DNA of 64,000 nucleotides from positions 186,001-250,000 of the forward strand of contig NZ_QURL01000002.1 in the NCBI RefSeq assembly GCF_003403015.1. The letters run 5' to 3'. Position 1 is the stretch's first letter, and each line of letters begins with the position of its first letter. Below are positions 1 to 7,614 of the stretch, piece after piece. The notes beneath the pieces are model-generated. The model was not told the origin of the DNA. It saw nothing but the letters and a program-made list of their open reading frames with translations, and did not search any database. The position numbers and the translations under genes are program-made. This DNA comes from Fulvimarina endophytica. Lineage in GTDB: Bacteria > Pseudomonadota > Alphaproteobacteria > Rhizobiales > Rhizobiaceae.

Positions 1-117
1 CTCGGCGACATCGCCGGCCAGGATCAGCCAGTCGTCCGGCCGCGCACGGATCTCGTGCATCGCCTCGCGGTTTGCGGCATGGCCGAGATGGAGATCGGAG
101 AGGGCGAACAGCCTCAC
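1..117 (-). CDS. Metallophosphoesterase, 5' end only (runs off the window)
   Basis: Only the N-terminal 39 residues lie in the window. They read RLFALSDLHLGH and then ILAGDVAE, the D-x-H and G-D motifs that open the calcineurin-like metallophosphoesterase fold and supply metal ligands. The GTG start at 117 overlaps the TGA of the upstream phosphopantetheinyl transferase (GTGA), so the two are translationally coupled on the minus strand. The substrate cannot be told from this fragment. The family assignment is firm, the function open. Confidence 0.8.
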   Translation of the reverse strand, partial: MRLFALSDLHLGHAANREAMHEIRARPDDWLILAGDVAE

Positions 118-905
118 GCGAAGGCCTCGCAAACGCGCGGCCGGATTTCCCGTGGCCCCGCGACGAGGGGAATGGTCTCGAAATAGCGCGAGGCCTTGAG
201 GGCGGACGGGACGGCGAGCGCCAGCCGATGCCCGTCGCCGATGCATCGGCGCTCCAGCCGCCAGCGGCTCGCATGGTCGTCGATCTTTTGCGTGAAGGCG
301 ATCTCCGGCGGTCGGCGCGAACAGTCGAAGCCGAAGCCGTCGAGCGGCAGGGCAAGGCCCATGCCGCGCGCCTTGATATAGGCCTCCTTCAGGGTCCAGA
401 GCGCGAAGAAGCGTTCGGTTCGCTCCGATAATTCCTGCGCATCGTCGATCCAGTCGGCTTCGGTGGCGGTGAAATAGCGCCGGGCGACATCGGCATCCGG
501 CGCGCCGCGCGCGATCGTCTCCACATCTACGCCGATATCCTCGCATGCGGCGACCGCGAGGGCGACGAGGCCGCGCGTATGGGAGAGGTTGAAGAAGAGG
601 GGCGAGGCTTCGGCTCCCGTCGAAGGCCAGTCGATCGCCGGCCGGCCATAGGCATTTGACGTAAAGCGCCAGTCCGTCGGCGCGATCTCTGGCCGGCAGG
701 CCGTCAGCCGCAGACGCAGGAGCGCCCGGCCGACCAGGAATTCGAGCCGCGCGCCCTCCACCTTGAAGCGATCGTGACGGCTCGCCTCCGCGGGATCGAG
801 CAGGCCGACATAGGCCTGCCTCGTCTCGGGCGGGACACGGTCGAGCGGCGTCAGGTGGATGCGGACGTCTTTGCCTGCACTGCGAAGGGCGAGGGGTTCA
901 GGCAT
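114..905 (-). CDS. 4'-phosphopantetheinyl transferase (Sfp superfamily)
   Basis: 263 residues, Sfp-type length. Such enzymes move 4'-phosphopantetheine from CoA to a serine on carrier proteins. Visible motifs are FNLSHTRG at about 106-112, IGVDVE at about 124-129 (Mg-binding Asp and Glu) and FFALWTLKEAYIKARGMGL at about 166-184 (the WxxKEAxxK signature). The N-terminal half is the expected pseudo-repeat. It overlaps the membrane-protein gene upstream by 8 bases and the metallophosphoesterase downstream by 4, giving a tight three-gene minus-strand unit. No polyketide or NRPS genes are nearby, so its carrier-protein target cannot be named; the size and motifs fit Sfp-type better than the shorter AcpS. 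Confidence 0.9.
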   Translation of the reverse strand: MPEPLALRSAGKDVRIHLTPLDRVPPETRQAYVGLLDPAEASRHDRFKVEGARLEFLVGRALLRLRLTACRPEIAPTDWRFTSNAYGRPAIDWPSTGAEASPLFFNLSHTRGLVALAVAACEDIGVDVETIARGAPDADVARRYFTATEADWIDDAQELSERTERFFALWTLKEAYIKARGMGLALPLDGFGFDCSRRPPEIAFTQKIDDHASRWRLERRCIGDGHRLALAVPSALKASRYFETIPLVAGPREIRPRVCEAFA

Positions 906-1380
906 CCTTCCCGTCCGGGTCGATGGCGGCCTGTGGGGCGGGCTCGGCCCTGCGTGATCTGCGCAAGGGGCGCCACGCCCCGGCCCTGCGCCCGGCGACC
1001 ACCCAGTAGGTGAGCGCGAAGACGGTGCCCGAGATCAGGATCGCGGCCTGGATGGAGACGCTCGGCGGCGGGCTGCCATAGGCGACGAGGATGATCGCGA
1101 CCGATCCGACGAGACCTGCGACGAGGTGCAGGACGAGCGAGTTCAGCCCGAACATCTCGGTCAGCGCCATGAAGATGGTCCAGGGGATCAGCAGCGTCGA
1201 GCCGATCTGCCCGCTCTGGGCCCAGAAGGCGAAGGCCGCATCGATATAGGCGAAGGGCCGGTGCATCTCGGGGGTGTCGGCGAGATCCAGATAGGGCCAC
1301 AGGATGGTGAAGGCGCTCGTCAGGCAGGAGAGGACGAAGGCGAAGGGGATGACGATGAGGAAGCGCAGGACGGTCGCCAT
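898..1380 (-). CDS. Small integral membrane protein, family not recognised
   Basis: 160 residues with about four hydrophobic segments (roughly 5-28, 60-82, 84-104 and 110-128) and a basic, proline-rich C-terminal tail of about 30 residues that is probably cytoplasmic. No catalytic motif is apparent. It is first in the run with the phosphopantetheinyl transferase and the phosphoesterase, with overlapping stop and start codons. I recognise no function. The alternative frames here are GC-rich shadows; this frame is chosen for its coherent hydrophobic pattern and its coupling to the next gene. Confidence 0.75.
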   Translation of the reverse strand: MATVLRFLIVIPFAFVLSCLTSAFTILWPYLDLADTPEMHRPFAYIDAAFAFWAQSGQIGSTLLIPWTIFMALTEMFGLNSLVLHLVAGLVGSVAIILVAYGSPPPSVSIQAAILISGTVFALTYWVVAGRRAGAWRPLRRSRRAEPAPQAAIDPDGKDA

Positions 1381-1632
1381 GGATCAGACCGCCGCCTTTC
1401 GAACCGGGAGGGTGCGCACCGCGCGGAGCGGCCTCGTTCCCGCCGGATATCCGGGAAACCGGCTCCGGCGTTCAGATCCTCTGCTATGCACGCGAAGCAG
1501 CGCCCCCGATGCGGCGAGCGCTGGGTGACATGGGCAGGCCGGACGGGCGGGAATGGAGGACATCGTCATACCGCACCGACATATGGGAGGGAGCGAGCCA
1601 TTTCGAGTGCGGCATGCCGCACCGCAGGGCCC

Positions 1633-2892
1633 TCAGGCCTCGCCGTTGCCGGAGAGTTCGAGGATGCGGGCCGATTCCATCCGCTCGCGGTCCGTCTTGC
1701 GCATCCGCTCCGATTCCGACTTCAGCTGGCCGCAGGCCGCGAAGATGTCGCGGCCGCGCGGCGTGCGGATCGGCGAGGCGTAGCCGGCCTGGTTCACATA
1801 GTCGGCGAACCGCTCGATCTGGTCCCAGTCGGAGCATTCGTAGCGCGAGCCCGGCCAGGGATTGAAGGGGATGAGATTGATCTTGGCGGGAATGCCCTTG
1901 AGCATCCGCACCAGATTGCGCGCATCCTCCATGGAATCGTTGACGCCCTTGAGCATCACGTATTCGAAGGTGATCCGCCGGGCATTGGAGAGCCCCGGAT
2001 AGTTGCGGCAGGCCTCCAGCAGCTTTTCCAGCGGATACTTCTTGTTGATCGGCACGAGCTCGTCGCGCAGTTCGTCGTTGACGGCATGGAGCGAGATGGC
2101 GAGCATCACGCCGGTCTCCTCGCCGGCCCGCACGATCTCCGGCACGACGCCGGAAGTCGACAGCGTGATCCGGCGCTTGGAGACGGACAGCCCGTCGCCA
2201 TCGGACATGACGCCGAGGGCGGTCGCCACATTGTCGAAATTGTAGAGCGGCTCGCCCATGCCCATCATCACGACGTTGGAGACGAGCCGGCCCTCGTTCG
2301 GGACGATCGCGCCGGCCGGCGTGTCGGCATCGGGGAAGTCGCCGAGCCGGTCGCGCGCGAGGAGCACCTGCGAGACGATCTCGCCCGCGGTCAGATTGCG
2401 CACGAGGCGCTGGGTGCCGGTGTGGCAGAAGGTGCAGGTGAGGGTGCAGCCGACCTGGGAGGAGACGCAGAGCGTGCCCCGGCCTTCCTCGGGGATGTAG
2501 ACGGTCTCGACCTCCACGGGCCGACCCGCGCCGCGCGGCGGAAAGCGGACGACCCATTTGCGGGTGCCGTCGACGGAGACCTGTTCGGTGACGATCTCAG
2601 GCCGTGCGATCTCGAACGCCTCGGCGAGCTTCGTGCGCAACTCCTTGGAGATGTTCGCCATCTGCGAGAAGTCCGAGGCGCCGCGCACGTAGAGCCAGTG
2701 CCAGAGCTGCCCGACGCGCATGCGACGCTGCTTCTCCGGTATGCCGATCGTGCCGAGTGCCTCGGCGAGTTCCTCGCGGCTCATGCCGACGAGCGACGGC
2801 TTCTCGGCGCCGGCGCCGGCGCCTGCTGCCGATCGCGCGGAGACGGGAGCGGGCCGGTTGGCCGGATCGGCGAGATCGAGTGTGGCGGACAT
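1633..2892 (-). CDS. rlmN: Dual-specificity 23S rRNA/tRNA adenine-C2 methyltransferase RlmN
   Basis: 419 residues. RlmN is a radical-SAM enzyme that methylates C2 of A2503 in 23S rRNA and A37 of some tRNAs. The CTLTCTFC cluster motif (CxxxCxxC, about residues 147-154), [17 protein letters not shown] and the C-terminal DIFAACGQL, which carries the second methyl-transfer cysteine, are all present. The open frame extends about 30 residues further upstream, but the start at 2892 (MSATLDL) is preferred because the extension is Arg/Cys-rich and unlike the family. A 307-bp spacer separates it from the IalB-like gene upstream. The N-terminus has an Ala-rich insertion before the conserved part. Confidence 0.96.
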   Translation of the reverse strand: MSATLDLADPANRPAPVSARSAAGAGAGAEKPSLVGMSREELAEALGTIGIPEKQRRMRVGQLWHWLYVRGASDFSQMANISKELRTKLAEAFEIARPEIVTEQVSVDGTRKWVVRFPPRGAGRPVEVETVYIPEEGRGTLCVSSQVGCTLTCTFCHTGTQRLVRNLTAGEIVSQVLLARDRLGDFPDADTPAGAIVPNEGRLVSNVVMMGMGEPLYNFDNVATALGVMSDGDGLSVSKRRITLSTSGVVPEIVRAGEETGVMLAISLHAVNDELRDELVPINKKYPLEKLLEACRNYPGLSNARRITFEYVMLKGVNDSMEDARNLVRMLKGIPAKINLIPFNPWPGSRYECSDWDQIERFADYVNQAGYASPIRTPRGRDIFAACGQLKSESERMRKTDRERMESARILELSGNGEA

Positions 2893-3057
2893 CGGGAGCA
2901 CGGGCCTTGTTCTGACGTCGGATGAGCGGATCGGTCGACACGCACCGCCAAGGGCGCATGAACGGTGTCGGACCGGACGCAAACATACGGAATTGCCCTG
3001 CTAGATGCCGTTTTCGACGCCCAAGTTCAACCCGTCGCCGTCACGAGAAGCTCTCGA

Positions 3058-3090
3058 ACGGCTCCGACCGCGCATTCGCACGGCTCCGAC
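3058..3090. repeat. 11-bp direct repeat upstream of rlmN
   Basis: ACGGCTCCGAC occurs at 3058-3068 and again at 3080-3090. The copies start 22 bp apart, about two helical turns, on one face of the DNA. A tandem operator is possible but unproven. Confidence 0.45.
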
Positions 3091-3106
3091 GAGACCGGCC
3101 GAACGC

Positions 3107-3142
3107 GAAGAGAGCGCCGCGGCGGAACCGGGCGCTCTCTTC
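3107..3142 (-). terminator. Hairpin after the IalB-like gene
   Basis: A perfect 12-bp stem (GAAGAGAGCGCC pairs with GGCGCTCTCTTC) with a 12-nt loop, starting 57 bases past the stop of the IalB-like gene on the minus strand. There is no real T-run after it (TCTCTTCGCGTT), so it may slow polymerase or protect a 3' end and not terminate cleanly. Confidence 0.5.
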
Positions 3143-3199
3143 AAGTCCAGACTTCGGGTCCCTCGCGCCGTCGCAGGGAGGCGGCGCGCCGAAGACCGC

Positions 3200-3706
3200 T
3201 TACTTGCAGTCCTTGATCGAGTTCAACGCGGCGGTCACGCCCGACAGGGAGTAGGTATAGGAGGTGTTCGTGCCCCGGGCCGAGGTCGCGGAGACCTTCA
3301 TGGAACGGCCGGCCCGCAGCGCCGCGATGAGCTGCGGCTCCTGCGCCGCATTCTCCATCCAGGCCGATTCCTGCTTGGAGAACATCGAATATTTCTTGCC
3401 GTCCACGTCCACCTCGACCTTCGCGCCGTCCTTCAGCGCGTAGCCCATGACGACCTGCGGCTCGTAGGCGATGCCCTGGCCCGGCTTCTGGGAAATGAGG
3501 AAGAAGATGTCGCCATGGTCCACATTGGCCGGCTGCATCTGCTTGGGCGTCGACAGGATGTAGCACACCTTGCCGCTCTGGTCGTTGTAGGCGTAGGTGC
3601 CCCAGTCGTTGTACTGGTTCATCCGGGTCGGTGTCTGCGCGGCGCTTGCGGCACTCGAGATCAAGAGAATTGCCGCCGTCGCAGTCAGGAGTTTCCGAAA
3701 GGTCAT
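3200..3706 (-). CDS. IalB-family (invasion-associated locus B) secreted protein
   Basis: 168 residues with a clear Sec signal peptide (basic start, then LLTATAAILLISSAASAA, cleavage near residue 23). The mature part carries the family pattern: an early W (YNDWGTYAY), GKVCYILSTPKQMQP, DIFFLISQKPG, a VMGYALKDG stretch and a C-terminal SIKDCK, so the two mature cysteines probably form a disulfide. It is periplasmic. Family members were named from Bartonella erythrocyte invasion, but most alphaproteobacterial copies have no known role, and nothing here points to virulence. It is upstream of rlmN on the same strand. Confidence 0.85.
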   Translation of the reverse strand: MTFRKLLTATAAILLISSAASAAQTPTRMNQYNDWGTYAYNDQSGKVCYILSTPKQMQPANVDHGDIFFLISQKPGQGIAYEPQVVMGYALKDGAKVEVDVDGKKYSMFSKQESAWMENAAQEPQLIAALRAGRSMKVSATSARGTNTSYTYSLSGVTAALNSIKDCK

Positions 3707-4058
3707 GGTTCCCCACTTCGATTGCGTGTTCCGTGAAGCCTGGACGGCTTCCTGCGCGCCCCCGGACGGTTTGCCGCTCCCCGAAAGGCATCGCCTGAAG
3801 CCATCAATTGCACGGCCTGCCTTTACCGCAGGTTAACGATGGCATGTCTTCGCGTTCATAAGGCTTAACGCGAGCGGCGCGCATGCGTCGATCCCGGCTT
3901 CAGGGGCGGTCGCGAGGGCGGCCGTCCCCGGATGCCGGGCGATCACGTTCGATGAAAAACGGAAAGAATCGGGCGAGAGTGCGGCATCCCCGCATCGATC
4001 GCCGGGCAAAATGTCACGAGCCGGCGGCCCGCCGCATGGCCGGGCGACCCGCGCGATC
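3707..4058. other. Intergenic region upstream of the IalB-like gene
   Basis: 352 bases with no convincing gene. Two isolated TTAACG elements (around 3834 and 3868) stand out as AT-rich, but their spacing (30 bases between) does not make a CtrA site. The promoter of the IalB-like gene should be here. Confidence 0.5.
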
Positions 4059-4433
4059 TCAGAGGCCGTCGAGTGTCTCGCGGGCCCGGTCGTAGTGTTC
4101 CGGCTTGATGTTCGACTGAACCGCCCGGAAGGCTGCGAGCAGGACGGCGATATCGTCGGTGAAGCCGAGGCCGAGGAACATGTCGGGGATGATGTCGAAG
4201 GGCAGGACGAAATAGGCGAGGGCGGCGAACAGGATCGTCCGGCTCATGGCCGGGGTGCGACTGTCGAGGGCGCAGTAATAGGAGGCGACCACATCCTCCA
4301 TGAAGGGGATGCGTTTGAGGTTCGAGCGCACCTTGTCGAAGAAGGATGCGCGAACGGTCCTCTCGTTCTCCTCCCGCTTCTCGCGGCTGCCCGGGCGCAG
4401 AATGTCCTGAATGCGGCTGCTGTCGAGCGCCAT
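4059..4433 (-). CDS. DUF1232 (YkvA-type) membrane protein
   Basis: 124 residues. The C-terminal half has the DUF1232 pattern: a hydrophobic helix followed by LPFDIIPDMFLGLGFTDDIA, then an Ala-rich helix. The N-terminal half is charged and probably cytoplasmic. The family occurs widely in bacteria without an agreed function. It stands alone on the minus strand, 210 bp from the phosphodiesterase gene. The family call is strong, the role unknown. Confidence 0.85.
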   Translation of the reverse strand: MALDSSRIQDILRPGSREKREENERTVRASFFDKVRSNLKRIPFMEDVVASYYCALDSRTPAMSRTILFAALAYFVLPFDIIPDMFLGLGFTDDIAVLLAAFRAVQSNIKPEHYDRARETLDGL

Positions 4434-4643
4434 CGTCGTCTCCCGGTTCTGGTCGCTGCTTCAGATGGGACGCGCGCGGGACTTCCTCAAGGGCGGCCTG
4501 TCGCCGCGCATCGAAAGTGCAAGACCAGCGGTCATGGGAAAGCATCGCCTTCGAATGTCCGCTGGCAGCCCGAGCGGCATCCGAGCCCCTCTATGGACGT
4601 GGATTGACCCGAGGGGGCCATTCGTTCGTCCGGCGGCATCAGG

Positions 4644-5237
4644 TCAGGTGCGGCCGGATGCCTGCGAGACCGCCCCGTCCTCGTGGTCGGTCCACTCGGC
4701 CCCGCCGAAGAGTTCGAAGCCTTCTTCCAGGATGTAGGGTCCGCCGCCGGTGGAGGCCTTCGACGAATACAGCCCGAAGCGCTTTACGCGGAAGGAGGGC
4801 GAACGATAACCGCCCTTGAGCGTCAGGAACTTCGCGACATCCGCATCCTTGGGCTGGCGAAGGCGCGCGATCGTCACATGCGGCGTGAACTTGCGGCCAT
4901 CGGCGGGCAGGCCGAGGCGCTTGGCGATGCGGTCGATCTCGCCCTGGAGTTCGACGAGTTCCGGTGTCGGCTTCACGCTCGCATGGATCGAATGGGGCTT
5001 TTTCGGCGTGAAGGCGCCGAGGCCCTGAAGCGTCAGATCGAAGCTCGGGCGCTCGATGCGATCGAGGGCCTCGACCAGTTCGTCGGCGGTTCTGGGCTCG
5101 ATGTCGCCGAAGAAGCGCAGGGTGAGGTGATAGTTTTCCGGATCGATCCAGCGGGCCGAGGGCAGCCCGCCCGTCAGGAAGCCCAGCGTCGTTGCGACCG
5201 TCTGAGGAACGGGGATTGCGGTGAAGAGGCGGGGCAT
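4644..5237 (-). CDS. thpR: RNA 2',3'-cyclic phosphodiesterase (ThpR/LigT)
   Basis: 197 residues of the 2H phosphoesterase family. Both catalytic H-x-T motifs are present: HLTLRF at about 42-47 and HVTIARL at about 119-125. The enzyme opens 2',3'-cyclic phosphates on RNA ends, and the family was first found as a 2'-5' RNA ligase in vitro. The start at MPRLFTAIPVP matches the usual N-terminus (R-L-F-x-A-I). The C-terminus is slightly longer than usual, with an acidic, flexible tail. Confidence 0.92.
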   Translation of the reverse strand: MPRLFTAIPVPQTVATTLGFLTGGLPSARWIDPENYHLTLRFFGDIEPRTADELVEALDRIERPSFDLTLQGLGAFTPKKPHSIHASVKPTPELVELQGEIDRIAKRLGLPADGRKFTPHVTIARLRQPKDADVAKFLTLKGGYRSPSFRVKRFGLYSSKASTGGGPYILEEGFELFGGAEWTDHEDGAVSQASGRT

Positions 5238-5446
5238 GAGCAGTCTCCGTTCGTGAAAGGCGGCGGAGGAATGGTCGCGGCATGGAGGCTTTCATCGATC
5301 GAGCCATGCCGCAAGGGGGAAGCCGGTTTGCGCACAGCTCACTTCCGCATCGCACAATGGACAATTAGGTATTGCATCAACGAGCGATCGGGAGGCGTTC
5401 TTCGCCGCACCCCCGGTGCGGCGGTCGATATTCAAGGACCGAACCG

Positions 5447-6151
5447 ATGCAAGCTCCTTCCGTCCCGTCTCCCGCCATCGCCGAAACCTCACCGCTTCTC
5501 GAACTTTTCGAGGCACGGCGCGAGAGCGTGCGCGTCCGCCGGCTGACGGCGGGAGAAAACGGCGAGCTTCTCGGCCATCTCCAGCGTCTCGACACCGAGA
5601 CACGGCGCGCGCGCTTCGGCCATCTCGTCGGCGAGGCCTTTCTCGAAACCTATGCTGCCCAGCCCATCACGGAGAGCTGCGTCATCGAAGGCCTGTTCGT
5701 GAACGGTGTCCTGAGAGGCGTCGGCGAATTGCGCATCGACCGGGGCGACCGGGAGGCGGCCGAGGCGGCCTTTTCGATCGAGACCCTCTTTCAGGGGCGC
5801 GGTTTCGGGGGGCGTCTCTTCGACCGCATGATCAACAGCGCCCGCAATCGCGGCGTGCGGCGCATCGTCATCACCTGTGCGCGAGACAATCGACGCATCG
5901 TCGCTCTCGCCCGCCGTCACGGGGCGCGGTTGACGGTCGATGGCGCCGATATCGTTGCGGAACTGCCCGCCCGCCCCGCCGATCTGCGCAGTCTGCGCGC
6001 CGAGTGGCTGCGCGAGGCCGAGGCAATCGCCGGCTGGGCGACCGATTGGCGGATCTCCCAGTGGAAGCGGGCGATGACGCCGTTCTACGGCGCGCTCGGC
6101 CTCGGCCGGGCACTGCGCCAGATGGTCCTGCCGCGCCCGTTCGACCGCTGA
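5447..6151 (+). CDS. GNAT-family N-acetyltransferase
   Basis: 234 residues from the ATG at 5447. The acetyl-CoA pyrophosphate loop is the QGRGFGG segment followed by an amphipathic helix (LFDRMINSARNRG). The upstream part of the open frame lacks protein-like composition, hence this start. The last 60 residues are rich in Trp and basic residues and may contact substrate or membrane. The substrate is unknown. It converges with the TesA-type esterase, only 10 bp away. Confidence 0.8.
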   Translation: MQAPSVPSPAIAETSPLLELFEARRESVRVRRLTAGENGELLGHLQRLDTETRRARFGHLVGEAFLETYAAQPITESCVIEGLFVNGVLRGVGELRIDRGDREAAEAAFSIETLFQGRGFGGRLFDRMINSARNRGVRRIVITCARDNRRIVALARRHGARLTVDGADIVAELPARPADLRSLRAEWLREAEAIAGWATDWRISQWKRAMTPFYGALGLGRALRQMVLPRPFDR

Positions 6152-6161
6152 GATCCGGCGA

Positions 6162-6821
6162 TCAGCTGCCGGCGCCCTCGGTCTCCAGCGCCTCGGTGAC
6201 CACCGGCAGGATGTTGTCGACGATGATCGCGACGCCCTCCGCGTTCGGGTGCATCTTGTCGGCCTGGTTGAGATCGGCCTCGGCCGCGACGCCTTCGAGG
6301 AAGAATGGATAGAAGGCGACGTCGTACTGCTCTGCGAGCTCGGGAAAGATCGGATCGAAGCGCTCGGCATAGTTCGCGCCCATGTTCGGCGGGGCGAGCA
6401 TGCCGGCGAGGATCACCCTCTGGCCGCGCTGCTTGAGCTTTTCGAGGATCGCGGAGAGATTTTCGCGGGTGATCGCCGGATCGATCCCGCGAAGCGCGTC
6501 ATTAGCGCCGAGTTCGACGATGACGAGATCGGCGCTTTCCGGCACGGACCAGTCGAGACGGGCAAGGCCGCCGCTCGTCGTATCGCCGGAAACGCCGGCA
6601 TTGGCGACGCTGACATCGTAGCCCTTCTCGCGAAGGGCGGCCTGCAGCTGTTCGGGAAAGCTCTCGCCGGGGCCGACCCCGTAGCCCGCCGAAAGGCTGT
6701 CGCCGAAGGCGACGATCTGTCGCTCCTCGGGCGCATCCGCCTGCTGCGCGGAGGCGAAGGATGGCATCGCCAGCGGTAACACTAGCGTCAGAACGGCGAG
6801 AAACGGTTGGAAGCGCTGCAT
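6162..6821 (-). CDS. tesA: TesA-type SGNH esterase / lysophospholipase, periplasmic
   Basis: 219 residues from ATG 6821, with a signal peptide (LAVLTLVLPLAMPSFASAQQ). SGNH blocks are all visible: AFGDSLSAGYGV (catalytic Ser), a Gly in block II, LGANDALRG (Asn) and DKMHPNAEG (Asp/His dyad). It hydrolyses thioesters and lysophospholipids in E. coli TesA, its closest named relative. It is divergent from the ABC exporter genes just as E. coli tesA is divergent from ybbA-ybbP, so the neighbourhood supports the name. Start choice: an ATG 12 bases further upstream is also possible. Confidence 0.88.
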   Translation of the reverse strand: MQRFQPFLAVLTLVLPLAMPSFASAQQADAPEERQIVAFGDSLSAGYGVGPGESFPEQLQAALREKGYDVSVANAGVSGDTTSGGLARLDWSVPESADLVIVELGANDALRGIDPAITRENLSAILEKLKQRGQRVILAGMLAPPNMGANYAERFDPIFPELAEQYDVAFYPFFLEGVAAEADLNQADKMHPNAEGVAIIVDNILPVVTEALETEGAGS

Positions 6822-6885
6822 CGAGGTCCCCATATGGCGGCGCAGGCGCAGAGCGCGGCGCAACAAGATGCCTCCCATATAGGTT

Positions 6886-7614
6886 TTGAGAGATTTGACG
6901 GAACCAGCGATCCGATTACGAAAGGTTCATCTGACCCTCGGCAGCGGGGCGAGTTCCGTTCACGTTCTGAAAGGTGTCGACCTCGAGGTGGCGCGCGGAG
7001 AGTCCGTCGGCATCGTCGGCCCGTCCGGCTCCGGCAAGTCGACGCTCCTGATGGTGCTCGCAGGGCTCGAGCGCGCGGACGAGGGCGAGATCGAGATCGC
7101 CGGCCGCTCGCTGGTCGGCCTCTCGGAGGACGAACTCGCCTCCTTCCGGGGCCGCAATGTGGGCATCGTCTTCCAGTCCTTCCACCTCATTCCCAACATG
7201 ACGGCGCTCGAGAACGTCGCGGTTCCGCTCGAACTCGCCGGTGCGAAGAATCCCTTCGACCGGGCCCTCAAGGAACTCGACAATGTCGGCCTGAAGGATC
7301 GCGCGACCCATTATCCGGGCGAGCTTTCCGGCGGCGAGCAGCAGCGCGTCGCCCTGGCGCGGGCTCTCGCGCCCGAGCCCGCGATCCTGATCGCGGACGA
7401 GCCCACCGGCAATCTCGACCAGACGACGGGACGTCAGATCGCCGATCTCCTCTTTGCCGAACGCGAGCGCAGGGGCATGACCCTCGTCCTCGTGACCCAT
7501 GATCCCAATCTCGCCCATCGCTGCCAACGTGAGATCGGCGTTCGGTCCGGCCGCATCGAGGGCGAGCGCACGGCCCGCGAGGCCGGGCCGGTCGAGCGCG
7601 AAGCCGCCCAATGA
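6886..7614 (+). CDS. ABC transporter ATP-binding protein (YbbA/LolD type)
   Basis: 242 residues. Walker [11 protein letters not shown]-loop [17 protein letters not shown], signature [15 protein letters not shown], Walker [13 protein letters not shown] and H-loop VTHDP are intact, all of the MacB/LolD subclass. The start is TTG (6886) because a stop codon sits 6 bases upstream in frame and no ATG is available. The gene overlaps the permease gene by ATGA. With that permease it forms a YbbA-YbbP-like unit that probably works on lipids or envelope components; the substrate is not established. Confidence 0.92.
   Translation: MRDLTEPAIRLRKVHLTLGSGASSVHVLKGVDLEVARGESVGIVGPSGSGKSTLLMVLAGLERADEGEIEIAGRSLVGLSEDELASFRGRNVGIVFQSFHLIPNMTALENVAVPLELAGAKNPFDRALKELDNVGLKDRATHYPGELSGGEQQRVALARALAPEPAILIADEPTGNLDQTTGRQIADLLFAERERRGMTLVLVTHDPNLAHRCQREIGVRSGRIEGERTAREAGPVEREAAQ

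Larger units (their letters stand above)
2893..3199. other. Intergenic region upstream of rlmN
   Basis: 307 bases with no credible gene. It holds an 11-bp direct repeat (3058-3068 and 3080-3090) and a strong hairpin (3107-3142) just past the end of the IalB-like gene. The rlmN promoter must lie in the 2893-3106 part, but I cannot place -35/-10 boxes with confidence. Confidence 0.6.
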
